Assembly: GCA_034505235.1 (NCBI GenBank) | Contig: JAPDQY010000004.1 | Coordinates: 1 to 64,000 of the forward strand | DNA length: 64,000 nt | Direction of reading: 5' to 3' | DNA from: Coneutiohabitans thermophilus | GTDB lineage: Bacteria; Zhuqueibacterota; Zhuqueibacteria; Zhuqueibacterales; Zhuqueibacteraceae | Shown here: piece after piece, positions 37,098 through 46,800 of the stretch | Layout of the letters: each line of letters opens with the position of its first letter | Position numbering within the stretch: position 1 is the first letter of the stretch | Notes under the pieces: generated by a model | Seen by the model: the letters and a program-made list of their open reading frames with translations, nothing else | What the model was told of the DNA's origin: nothing | Databases searched by the model: none | Translations under genes and position numbers: made by a program

Positions 37098-37163
37098 GGA
37101 GTGACCTGTAGAATTTCTCATGATCTGACGCGGCTTTTTTAGGAGGAGCAGGCAGGTCACTCC
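37098..37163. repeat. 11-bp inverted repeat
   Basis: GGAGTGACCTG (37098-37108) is repeated inverted as CAGGTCACTCC (37153-37163), separated by 44 bp. It could be the ends of a small decayed element or a large hairpin. Confidence 0.5.
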
Positions 37164-37536
37164 TGACGGAATTTTGGGAACTGCGGGAAGCCGCTTTACT
37201 AAAAACAGTTCACTTCCACCAGAGTTGACCGCACGTTTGCCTGCAAACTTTTTTATGCACCACTCCTTGGGTGGCTGGCCATCGCGATCAAAGCGGCGTT
37301 TCTCGCGGAGGAGATCAATCTGCGTGCAAAATTCAGGTGGTAAATTCTACCGGCCGCTCCTCGGCGTTCGCATTTTGGAGGTGGGGCGCAGCTATGAACC
37401 GTTCGCTCCGCTGGAGCTGTTTCTCGGTGCTCTCTCGCGATGAGAAGGAGGGCAACCGGCAGTTCCGCTTGGAACATCTTTCTCACCGCACGGCAGAGAT
37501 TCAAACCTCGATGTGAAGATCAACCCCAAAAATCTG

Positions 37537-37592
37537 TCCACGAAAACAGGGCTTCCACGGAAAAAACATTTTGTAGAGTGCATTTTCGTGAG
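37537..37592 (+). repeat. Palindromic repeat, copy B
   Basis: Starts TCCACGAAAACAGGGCTTCC and ends CATTTTCGTG; the outer arms CACGAAAA and TTTTCGTG are complementary, so the unit folds back on itself. It is a direct relative of the copy 43 bp further on. Confidence 0.6.
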
Positions 37593-37634
37593 TGCAAACA
37601 GGAGGCGCTCTCAACATCAAACACAAATATTCCG

Positions 37635-37694
37635 CCCACGAAAACAGAACTCCCACGGAAAAAGCCATTTCGTGGGAGGCCGTTTTCTTGGGAG
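37635..37694 (+). repeat. Palindromic repeat, copy C
   Basis: Starts CCCACGAAAACAGAACTCCC and contains the hairpin TCCCACG...CGTGGGA. Nearly the same outer order as copy B: CCACGAAAACAG, CCACGGAAAAA, CATTT. Confidence 0.6.
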
Positions 37695-37785
37695 AAAAGC
37701 TGTGATGCCTTCGACAAACGGGCGAGTTTCGCAGGCAGCGCTGCGCCACCTTGAGGAGCCGGACGGCGGCCGGTGTCGGGAAGGG

Positions 37786-40518
37786 CTATTTCAACAGGGT
37801 CATCACTTTGGTTTGGCGCTCGAGCGCGGTGGTCACGGTGAAGACGCCGTTGCTCACCTGCTCGCGAATCTCGAGAACATAGAGGTACTTGCCGCTGGGC
37901 AGCGCCTGGAAATCGTTGTCCAGGCCATTCCACACATGGCGGTGCAAACCGGGCGGCAGCACGCCGTCCTGCATGGTGCGCACCGCCTGGCCGAGCATGT
38001 TGTAGATGGTGAGCACAACATGGCCCTGCTGCTGCAGGAAATAGCTGATCTCGGTCTGCAGGTGACCGGCCTTCAAATTGAAGGGATTGGGAAAATTCTG
38101 ATGCAGCGTGAACAGCCGGGGCACACTCGCGCTGCTGCCGCCGCGCCCGCCTTGCAGATCGTCCACAAATACGAAATACATGGTCAGGGCCACATCGGTG
38201 CGGCCGCCTTCCGCCATGTTGCCGCCCAACTGCACGCGGCCGGGAGGATAATGTGCCTTCCAGATTTGCAACTGATCGGTTGGGCCGTTGATCAGCACGG
38301 TTTTGTTGACGCGGGTGAAATGGTTTGCCAGCCAGTCGGGCACCGGTTCCCCGCGAGGGTCATAGGCAATGTAAACGTCAGCGGCGCGATTGAGATTGAA
38401 TTCGAAGAAGGTCTGCGAGCGGTCGCGCCGGTCGCGATAGGCCGTGCGGAACATCAACAGGCCCTCGAATTTCTTGGGGACGCTGGTAATGGTGTGGGCG
38501 CGATCGATATAAAGCCGTTTGCCGGCGCGCAGCGTGTCGATCTGGTATTCCTTGCGCGACCAGGCGCTGATGGTGAGGCCGCCGCCGGGAAACTGCCCCG
38601 GCGCGCCGAGGGAATAGCGCAGCACGGCTGGCTGCACCGTGACATTGGCGTTGGGGGAGGCATCCGCAATGCCGCGCACGGTCACGGTGAAAGTGTGATC
38701 GTACCAATGCAGCGAAGTGGCGAGCGTGACCTCGGTGCCCTCGGCATTCAAGCTCGCGGAATAGACCCGCACATTTTCCGAAATCGTGTAGTTCTCCGGA
38801 TTGGTGGCCGTTGCCGCGCTGACTTTTTCATTGAAGAGCACGGTGACCGTGAGCAGATCAGACGATAAAATCGCGGCGAGGGCGGCGGGCGGATCCAGGT
38901 CGTTTGCGCGAAAAGTGTAGGCCATGGTGGCGGAACCCGTCATTCTGTTGGGCACGGGTGCGCGATCGGTGATGCCGGAAACCGTCAGCTCATAGGTCTC
39001 GCCGTCGCTGTGCGGGCTGGTTTTGAGATGCACCCCGCGGCCGTCCAGGTGCAGCGTCGCGCCGCTGATGGTGATGCCGCGCGTGATGCTGTAATTGGCG
39101 GGATTTTCCGCGCTCGCTTTGGTGACCGCTTCGTTGAAGCGCACTTCGACCGTGGTTTCGTCATGGGCGCCAACATAGGTCACCACCGGCGCCTCGCGGT
39201 CAACACCCTGCTGTTGCAGGCGGTAGCGCACCGACGTGGGGCTCATGACATTGGCATTGGCCGAGGCATCGGTGATGCCGCTTACTGTCAGGGTGTAATC
39301 GTGATCGTAAACATGCGCGGAAGTCGTCAGGATGACTTCGGTGGCTTCCGCGTTCAAGCGCGCGCTCTGCACCTGCACGTTGTCGGAAATGCGGTAATTC
39401 CCCACCTGTTCGGCGGAAGCGCGGGTGACGCGTTCATCAAAGGTCACACTCAGGGTTGTCAGATCGAGCAGCGCGGCAGCGCGCACAGCCGGCGCCTGCC
39501 GGTCGTTGGCGCGATAGGTGTAAGCCAGGGTCATGGCCTCCGGCATGACATTGGGCGTTGCCGCCAGATCGGCAATGTTGCGCACCGTGATGAGATAACT
39601 GGCGCCGTCCTGATGCGCGCTGGTCTTGAGATGCACGCCGCGATTGTCCGCGTGCCGTGCAATGCTGCTGATGGTGATGCCGCCGCTGATGGCATAATTG
39701 TCGAGTTTCTCCGCGCTCGCTGCCGCTACCGGCTCATCGAAGCGGACTTCCACGGTGGCGGCGTCCACCGCGCCCACATAGGTGACGACGGGAGGCGCCT
39801 GGTCGAGGCCGGTGAAGGTGTAGGTGGCCGACACCGCCGGGTTGATGCTGTTGGGCGGCTGGGCTGCATCGCTCACGTTTTGCACGGTGATCGTATAGGT
39901 TTTGCCGTTGCTGTGCTCCGAAGTCTTAAGCAGGACGGTGTGATTGTCAGCCTGCAGGGTGGCGCGCGCAATCACGATCTGCGGATCAATACGGTAGTTG
40001 CTCTTATTCTCGGCACTCGCTTTGGTGACCGCCTCATTGAATGCCACCGCCACCGTGGTTTGATCGATCGCATTGACCGTGCTGATTTGCGGCGGCGTGC
40101 GATCCACCACTGGCACCGTGGCCGACACTTCCCGGGAGTAGGCGCTCTCGTTGCCCGCCCGGTCATAGGCGGTGACGACGAAGTAATACCTCCGGCCCTC
40201 TTCAAGATTGTCGAAAGTGGTGGTCAGCTTCAAACCGACATCGCGGGAATTGGCTGCCGAATAACGCTGGGTGGTGAGGCTGTAATACACGCGATAACCG
40301 GCCAGATCCGGTTCGCTGTTCGCGTCCCAGCTCACCGTGAGACTGCCGGCATGCGCCAACGAGCATAATACCTTCGCGCAGAGGAAAAGCGAGAGGAATC
40401 GGGCTGCACGGCGCGAGGCTCGGGCCGCCGGCACCCGTTGCGCGCGCGTTGCCGGTGGCCAGTCTCCGGGGTGCAGCCGGGAAAACAATGCTACCCACAC
40501 GTTGTGCCAGTCCTCCAT
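37786..40518 (-). CDS. Secreted multi-Ig-like repeat protein with FN3 and sorting domain
   Basis: A 910-residue exported protein. A signal peptide lies at about 36-58 (FLSLFLCAKVLCSLAHA), followed by a fibronectin III domain (SLTVSWDANSEPDLAGYRVYYSL, about 58-138) and five Ig-like repeats of about 100 residues that resemble SbsA/SwmB-type bacterial Ig domains (TVEVRFDEPVAAASAEKLDNYAI, GVHLKTS, YLITVRNIAD). The last four are arranged A-B-A-B: two 200-residue units 600 bp apart. A unique region (about 655-800) precedes the sorting domain (LHQNFPNPFNLKAGH ... VWNGLDNDFQALPSGKYLYVLEI). The annotated start is the ATG at 40518; GGAGG just inside it would instead serve a GTG a few codons later. Function unknown, probably a surface adhesin or structural protein. 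Confidence 0.85.
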   Translation of the reverse strand: MEDWHNVWVALFSRLHPGDWPPATRAQRVPAARASRRAARFLSLFLCAKVLCSLAHAGSLTVSWDANSEPDLAGYRVYYSLTTQRYSAANSRDVGLKLTTTFDNLEEGRRYYFVVTAYDRAGNESAYSREVSATVPVVDRTPPQISTVNAIDQTTVAVAFNEAVTKASAENKSNYRIDPQIVIARATLQADNHTVLLKTSEHSNGKTYTITVQNVSDAAQPPNSINPAVSATYTFTGLDQAPPVVTYVGAVDAATVEVRFDEPVAAASAEKLDNYAISGGITISSIARHADNRGVHLKTSAHQDGASYLITVRNIADLAATPNVMPEAMTLAYTYRANDRQAPAVRAAALLDLTTLSVTFDERVTRASAEQVGNYRISDNVQVQSARLNAEATEVILTTSAHVYDHDYTLTVSGITDASANANVMSPTSVRYRLQQQGVDREAPVVTYVGAHDETTVEVRFNEAVTKASAENPANYSITRGITISGATLHLDGRGVHLKTSPHSDGETYELTVSGITDRAPVPNRMTGSATMAYTFRANDLDPPAALAAILSSDLLTVTVLFNEKVSAATATNPENYTISENVRVYSASLNAEGTEVTLATSLHWYDHTFTVTVRGIADASPNANVTVQPAVLRYSLGAPGQFPGGGLTISAWSRKEYQIDTLRAGKRLYIDRAHTITSVPKKFEGLLMFRTAYRDRRDRSQTFFEFNLNRAADVYIAYDPRGEPVPDWLANHFTRVNKTVLINGPTDQLQIWKAHYPPGRVQLGGNMAEGGRTDVALTMYFVFVDDLQGGRGGSSASVPRLFTLHQNFPNPFNLKAGHLQTEISYFLQQQGHVVLTIYNMLGQAVRTMQDGVLPPGLHRHVWNGLDNDFQALPSGKYLYVLEIREQVSNGVFTVTTALERQTKVMTLLK

Positions 40519-40722
40519 AACAAAGCCATCATCCTAAAAATTATCCTCCCGGCGACAATAATTCGCCGGTGCGCCCGGGTGCAAAGCATATGCCAGGCAG
40601 GGGCAGCGCAAATGCAGCTTTTGATTCGCAAGCATTTAGCGGTAAGCAGCGCCGGTGTGGTGCGCCAGGAGGGAAGTGGAAATTACCTCGCAGTAATTCG
40701 AAAGCGTAAGGTTGCAAACGCA

Positions 40723-40754
40723 AAACGGGTGCGGGAGATTTCCCGCACCCGTTT
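40723..40754 (-). terminator. Terminator of the second sigma-54 activator gene
   Basis: A perfect 14-bp stem (40723-40736 with 40741-40754) with a 4-base loop, 46 bp after the stop codon of the minus-strand gene and followed on that strand by TTTTGCGTTT. The U tract is short, but the stem is very stable. Confidence 0.75.
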
Positions 40755-40799
40755 GACCTGTGCAATCACCGTTGCGGCGTGTGAGGTGCGCCGGCCGCT

Positions 40800-41918
40800 T
40801 CAGGTGTTCTTTTTCCAGGTGGGATGGGTGATGTTATGGTAGTTGATTTTGTAATTCAGCGCGCGCGGTGAGATGCCGAGCAGTTGGGCGGCATCCTTCT
40901 GCACCCAGTTGCGCAGTTCCAGGGCGCGCAGAATCGCCTCCTTCTCGATGACTTCAAGGTTGAGCGTGTCGAGCGAGAGCAAATCGCCGTCATTGGTGCG
41001 GCGCCGGTCCTTGCCGCCGGCGGCGAAGTAATCCTTGCCCGCCATTGACAAGTCCTTGGGCTTGATCTCTTCATTCTCCTCCGAGACCAGCACGGCCCGT
41101 TCGACCAGATTTTTCAGCTCGCGAATGTTGCCCGGCCAGGAATGGTTGGTGAGCAGCTCCATGGTCTCGGCGGAAAAACCCTTGGTCTTCTTGCGAATCT
41201 CGCGGGAGAATTTGCGGCGGAAGAACTCGGCGATCAGGGGAATGTCTTCGCGCCGCTTGCGCAGCGGTGGAATGTGCAGCGTCACCACATTGAGACGGTA
41301 GTACAAATCGGCGCGAAAGTTGCCCATCTCGATCTCAGTCCACAAATCTTTGTTGGTGGCTGCGATCACGCGCACATCCACCTCGATGGGACGATTGCCG
41401 CCCAGGCGGGTGAAGGTCTGATCCTGCAGCACCCGCAGAATCTTCGCCTGGGTCGAGAGGTGCATGTCGCCGATCTCGTCAAGAAAGAGCGTGCCCTCGT
41501 GTGATTGCTCAAACTTGCCGATGCGGGTTTGATACGCCCCGGTGAAGGCGCCCTTCTCGTGGCCAAACAGCTCACTCTCCAGCAGATTCTCGGGCAGCGC
41601 TGCGCAATTCACTTTGACATACGGCTTGGAAGCGCGATGGCTGATGAATTGAATCAAGCCGGCGATCAGCTCCTTGCCGGTGCCGGTTTCGCCCTGAATC
41701 AAAATGGTGGCATTGCTTTTGGCCACTTTCTTGATCAGTGAAAAAATCTCCTTGATTTCGGGACTGCGACTGACCAGGGGGTAATGATAGTCGAAGCCGA
41801 AATTCTTGCCCCACGAACTCTCCCCGTCCGGTGGCATGCTTTCCACCAGCTCCAAGTCCTTAACCTCTACTTCTGTCACGATGCTCTCACCCGCTGTTTT
41901 GGCGCCGGCTGCCTCCAT
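40800..41918 (-). CDS. Sigma-54-dependent transcriptional activator, second copy
   Basis: A 372-residue AAA+ activator. Walker A is GETGTGKE (76-83), GAFTGA is at 123-128, Walker B is GTLFLDEIGDM, followed by VRVIAATNKDL and WPGNIRELKNLVERAV; the C-terminus has a Fis-type HTH (RNWVQKDAAQLLGISPRALNYKINYH). No receiver or GAF domain is present; the short N-terminus (about 50 residues, acidic) has no known fold. The start is uncertain: ATG 41918 and GTG 41879 are both possible and the ORF opens at 41993. It lacks an obvious partner kinase. Targets are unknown; the adjacent secreted-protein genes are candidates. Confidence 0.9.
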   Translation of the reverse strand: MEAAGAKTAGESIVTEVEVKDLELVESMPPDGESSWGKNFGFDYHYPLVSRSPEIKEIFSLIKKVAKSNATILIQGETGTGKELIAGLIQFISHRASKPYVKVNCAALPENLLESELFGHEKGAFTGAYQTRIGKFEQSHEGTLFLDEIGDMHLSTQAKILRVLQDQTFTRLGGNRPIEVDVRVIAATNKDLWTEIEMGNFRADLYYRLNVVTLHIPPLRKRREDIPLIAEFFRRKFSREIRKKTKGFSAETMELLTNHSWPGNIRELKNLVERAVLVSEENEEIKPKDLSMAGKDYFAAGGKDRRRTNDGDLLSLDTLNLEVIEKEAILRALELRNWVQKDAAQLLGISPRALNYKINYHNITHPTWKKNT

Positions 41919-42596
41919 CCTTGCGAGACAACTGGCTTCCCTTCCGCCGTGCTTTGTCATGCCAAAGCAGGCAAGATCATGACGTTCGACCACCTTGTCG
42001 AACGATGCGATCAGTTACACTTATGGGTTGAGTTGGAGGGGAGTGAACTACCGATTGGCCGTGAACGATTGTGCTGATCGGAGCACTCGCATGCGACTCT
42101 ACGCCGGATCGTCGCCGCCACCCCATTTATCGCGCAGGTGGGCAGCGACTACTCGCTTCTGGCAAGCCGCTTACATTTTGGCAATCTCCATACCACCAGG
42201 CGTTACGATTGTGTCGCGCGTCTGCACGTCTGACAAACACGGGAGATGCCCGGCAAAGGCTGAATAGCCAAACTGTTTTTCAAGAGCTTACAGTTTCGAA
42301 ATCATTCCAAGTCGCAGCCGCGTGACAAATTTTCGTCTGCTGTGGCTAGCGCATATCACGTAATTCAAAGCTCTTACATGAACCGACTTCGAACAACTGT
42401 TTTGTAATGAGACACTCGAAATTACGATTTTGTACTCAACTTCAACCAGTATATATTAGCGCCATCGGCAATCACATGCGGAAATGAAATTGCCACCAGC
42501 CGCTCCCTCGGCGATTTCAAAAGTGGAAAGACCGCGCCATGTCGATCCCAACCGCCTGCCACGCTCGTAAGAACCCCTTCCGTCGTCAAAGTGAAA
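41919..42596. other. AT-richer intergenic region, no gene seen
   Basis: About 680 bp between two minus-strand genes. The part at 42260-42480 is noticeably less GC-rich than the surrounding genes. Short ORFs in it have no recognisable features. It should contain the promoter of the sigma-54 activator. Confidence 0.5.
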
Positions 42597-43733
42597 TTAC
42601 AGGCGCGGCCGCGCCGCGGCAACATACCCCGTCATTTCCAAATACCCCCGGCCTGTGATTGGCCTGCCTGCCCGTCCGCCTGTTGCCTCCACATATCCTT
42701 CCCAATAGATCACACCGGTGGTGGCGCGCGTGTCCAACTCCTGTCCCGCCACCGGAGTGGTAACCGTCAACTCATAGTCCTGAAAACGCAGCCTCCATGC
42801 AAGGGGATAGTCACCGTCAGACTTTGCACTGCGCCACCAGCCGCCGGGAGACGCCTGGAATTCCCCGAACGCAATCCGCTCCACGCTGCCCGCCGACCGA
42901 ATCAAAGCGCCGGCAGAATAACGGGAGAGCGTGCCATCCGCGCGGCGCAGGCGATAAAGCATGAGCGCGGTGGAGTCGGAAAGATGCAGGCTGAACCAGT
43001 CCCACCCTGCCACCTCGCTGGCGTCGACGCCGGTGAAGAATTCATGATCCATCCAGCTTACCCCGCTGACCTGCAAGGTGTCGGAGCCCAGGGTCAACCG
43101 CCCTTCGGTGTGCAGCATGGGCAGGGAGTAATAAAATGAAGCTTCGCCCGGTTGCGGACCCTTTTGCGACAAGCCGCCATTGCCCTGCAAAACCGGCGGC
43201 AGGGTCGGTTCCAGCCTGAAGGCAATGCTGCCGAAACTGCTGGCTGCCCGCACATGCAGGTGGTGGCGGACCTGCCACGCCGACCAGTCCCCCACAAACA
43301 CCTGCAGCGAATCTTGGCTCGCGCCGGCAAGCTGCAGGGCGGCGCGCGCGACTCTCTGATCGTAGTGAAAGCGCTGGCGTGCGATGTCGGTGAGGGCGAA
43401 GTGGCCAACATAGGCATCGCGGAAAGCCCAGGCGGAGGGCCGGTTGGCGGCCACCGGCGTGAGCGCATTGCGAAAAATGGTGAAGTGATAGCCGAAGGCC
43501 CGGCCATCGGCACTGTGCAGGTTGCCGGTGAAATACCACCATTCCGTGCGAAACTCCGGATGTTGGCCATGATCACGCGGGAATTGCCAGGCACGCGGCG
43601 CGAGCGCCAGCGCGAAAGGGGCGCCGGCCGCCGGGTTTTGCTGCGAAGACGGACGCGTGGACCGGGCGGTCGAATCAAGCGTCACCGTCCACGCCAGTAC
43701 TCCCAGGATCGTCAAACAAATGTTCTTCGCCAC
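42597..43733 (-). CDS. AttH/CrtC-like lipocalin-domain protein, exported
   Basis: A 378-residue protein with an N-terminal signal-like segment (AKNICLTILGVLAWTVTL) and the two-lobe lipocalin-like fold of AttH/hydroxyneurosporene-synthase-like proteins. Signatures are FRTEWWYFTGNLHSADGRAFGYHFTIFRNAL, a DAYVGHFALTDI motif, GVSWMDHEFFTG and GWDWFSLHLSDSTALMLYRLRRADG, with the C-terminal GVIYWEGYVEATG. Most AttH proteins are encoded with an ABC transporter (AttEFG); here there is none next to it. The 5' end of the longer ORF runs through the terminator of the upstream gene, so a later start is required; GTG at 43733 is the best visible, without a clear ribosome binding site. Confidence 0.78.
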   Translation of the reverse strand: MAKNICLTILGVLAWTVTLDSTARSTRPSSQQNPAAGAPFALALAPRAWQFPRDHGQHPEFRTEWWYFTGNLHSADGRAFGYHFTIFRNALTPVAANRPSAWAFRDAYVGHFALTDIARQRFHYDQRVARAALQLAGASQDSLQVFVGDWSAWQVRHHLHVRAASSFGSIAFRLEPTLPPVLQGNGGLSQKGPQPGEASFYYSLPMLHTEGRLTLGSDTLQVSGVSWMDHEFFTGVDASEVAGWDWFSLHLSDSTALMLYRLRRADGTLSRYSAGALIRSAGSVERIAFGEFQASPGGWWRSAKSDGDYPLAWRLRFQDYELTVTTPVAGQELDTRATTGVIYWEGYVEATGGRAGRPITGRGYLEMTGYVAAARPRL

Positions 43734-43784
43734 GGCGAAATTGGCTTTCGTGATGCCGCTTTGCGATCGTGTTTGGCGGTGAGA

Positions 43785-43818
43785 TAAAAAACGCCCGCCC
43801 CGTTTGGGAGCGAGCGTT
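43785..43818 (-). terminator. Terminator of the beta-helix protein gene
   Basis: On the minus strand a 12-bp stem (43807-43818 with 43790-43801, G-U pairs included) with a 5-nt loop is followed by a run of U residues. It lies 69 bp after the stop codon at 43887. Confidence 0.85.
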
Positions 43819-43886
43819 GGAAATATAATCGCCGCAGGCAAGGCTGTCAAATTCTATTTGGGCAACTGCCTGCCCGCAGAGACCGC

Positions 43887-46800
43887 CTACTTGACCATGA
43901 TCATCCGCCGGGTCTCGGAGAACAGCGTCCCGCCCGAGGCGTCCTGCGCCGTCAGGCGATAAAGATAAATGCCCGTGGCCATGGTTTGACCGGTTTGATC
44001 ACGGCCGTCCCAACTCAGCTCATGCCAGCCTTGCGCCATCTCGCCGTCCACCAGCGTGCGCACCAGTTGGCCGGTGCTGTTGTAGATGTGCAACTGCACA
44101 CGGCCCACCTGCGGCAGGGCAAATTTGATGACCGTGCCGGGGTTGAACGGGTTGGGATAATTCTGCGCCAGCTCGTATTGCGTCACCACCGCGGCCGTCT
44201 CTTCCGACTCGCTGTCGTGCGGCTTGGGCAAATCGCCGGGGCCGGGCAAGGTGCCGGAGGAGAAATGATGCAGGAAAAACACATCCCGTTTCACCTGGAT
44301 CGCCTTGGCGCACAGGCCGCCGCGGAATTGCGAGTTGTTGGACAGCACCACGGTCGCGGAGGGGGCATTGATGCTGCCCAGCACATAAGCCTCCTTGCCG
44401 ATCGTCATGGTGGTGGTTTGCAGCGTGTTGAAGACCACCTTGGTGCTGCCGGCCTCGCCATCCGGCACGATTTGAATGGCAATGTCCTTGCCGAGTTGCA
44501 GGCTGCTCACCACGTTGACGATCACCGGACCGTTGCTGACATCGATCTCGATCACCGATTCTTCCCCGACATATTTGAGCTGATTGAGATAATAGTCGCC
44601 ACTGCTGAGCTTGAGCGTGCTCCAGCCGTTCATGGTGACGACATTGTAGGAGCCGGGCGCCAGCGTGACGGTGCCATTTTGCGGAACAGTGACGCTGGGG
44701 CCGCCGGCCGAATAACTCATCGCGGGGATGGGTTGGGCACTGATGGCCGCGCCGGAGAGCACCCCATCCAGCACCGTGGAGGTGGCATGAACCGTGACGG
44801 TGCCCGCCGCATGTGCATAGCCGTCAATGGTGTTCTCCTTCCCGATGTTGATGTTACCCACGGCTGTCAGATTCCCTTCAAACACCGTGGGATCACCGCG
44901 CATGAAGTCGATCTTGCCGTTGGAATGAATGTCACCTTTGGAAGGAACCTGCTTGCTGCGCTCGATGGAGACATAATCGGCGAGGAAAACATAGTTGTGG
45001 TACAGCAGACCGCCGCAATTGGCATCGGTGCCCCAGGGGGCAAAGTTGACCTCCGTGCTCACCGCATCACCGGAACCGGGGCCGCTGCCGCCCGGACCAT
45101 TGGCCGCCCCCCACCAGTTGCCCACTGCATTAGCCTCAACCCCGGTGGAATTGTACAGACCGTAGGCGGTGTTGCCGTAGATCTTGTTGCAATCGATGAT
45201 GTTCGCATTGAGCGTGGCACCGGCGTCTTTGTACAGATAGATGCCATACTCCCAGTTGCTGACCGTGTTGCCGGTGGCGGTAAAATTCACCACGTCGCTG
45301 CCCAGGGCATCAGCTTCCACGCCGACGCCGCCGGCGCTGCCATCACTGTTCACCACATTTTGGTCGAGCAAATACGTGTAGGTCGCCGCCAGTGTGCTGC
45401 CGCGGCCACCCTTGCCCAGGCTGGTGCTGGCACTGCCATCCTCGAAGGGGGAAGGCTGGGTGCGCACCACCGTGCCGGGATCCACCACAATGCCCCAGAA
45501 CCCCGGCGAGTTGGTGCCCGCGGCGGTGGCGCTGACGCTGTTGCTCTGGTGCGTGCCGGAGCCGTTGATGTGGTAAATGCCGACCTGATTCTCGCTCAGC
45601 GTATTGTCATCGGTGTCGACATTCGAACCGTAAAGCAGCATGCCAGTCGCGACATAGCTGAACGGCGGATAGGAGTGGCCGCTGACGGTGTTGCGCGTGA
45701 GGGTGGCGGTGGCGCCGGCACTCACCTGAATGCCGTTCTGCGCGATGAAATTGACCGCGCCCGCGCCGGTCACGGTGTTGTCCTCGATGGTGGCGTTGGA
45801 ACCGACATTGCTCACCACGATACCGCCCTTCTGATAGCCGGCGATCTCGTTGTTGCGAATGGTGGCCGTGCCGCTGGTGGCGAAACTGGCCCGCCCCACC
45901 AGAATGCCGATGCCGTTCTGACAGCCGCTGATGGGATTGTCACGAATGTCGAGCACTTTGTTGTGGTGAATGTCGGCATGTGCGTTGCCACGCACGAAAA
46001 TGCCGGCGCCAATGCTGCCGCAACCAGTCGGCCCCGGTCCGCTGACGGTGAAGCCGGTGATCTCCGCGCTCACTCCGGCGCCATTCACATCAATGACGGT
46101 GGAAGCCGGATTGGAAGCCGCGGGAATTGTCGCCGGCGCCTTGACAATGGTCGTCGGGGCGCCCGCACCCAGCAGGTGCAGGGACTTGGTGATCGTGACC
46201 TGCTCAACGTAGGTGCCGGACGCCACATGCACATTGCCGCCCACATTCACGGTGTTGACCGCATTCTGAATGGTCTTTTTGGCATCCGTGGTGGGGTTGG
46301 TGCCGCCATTGGCGTCATTGCCGAGGACGGCATCGACGTAGCAGTCCGTGGTGCAGGGAGGAGGCAATTCGAAATTGGCGACTTCGACATCGCTGCCCCA
46401 TTCGAGCTCCACGTTGTCCACGTAACCCAGGAAGGTGGCGCCCCAACCCGAACCGACGCCCACATTGACGCCGGTGATGTAAACACCGGGGTTGAGCACA
46501 TGCGGCACGTCCGCGTCGGCATCATCATCAATCGGAGTGCCCTCTTCATCGGTATTGGCCATCCATTCCGCCAGGCTGACGTTGTAATCGTCGATGGTGC
46601 GGCCCGGCCCGAATGCCCGCATCCAAAAATTGCCGGTAAAAATGTCCGCGGAATACCAGACGTTGGTGGTGAGGGTACCATAGCCGTTGTACACCGGCTC
46701 CCAAATCAACAAACCGCTCTCACCGGTGATGGCATTGTAGTAATAGAGTCGCAACACCGCCGCGAGATGGCCGCCGGTTGTGCTGCTGGCATCGCGATAA

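Larger units (their letters stand above)
36864..37785. other. Repeat-rich intergenic region
   Basis: About 920 bp between two minus-strand genes. It holds the right copy of the direct repeat (36979-37025), an 11-bp inverted repeat (37098-37108 with 37153-37163), an inverted pair sharing AAATTCAGGTGGT (near 37030-37048 and 37331-37349), and two palindromic elements (37537-37592, 37635-37694). No gene is supported. Confidence 0.6.
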
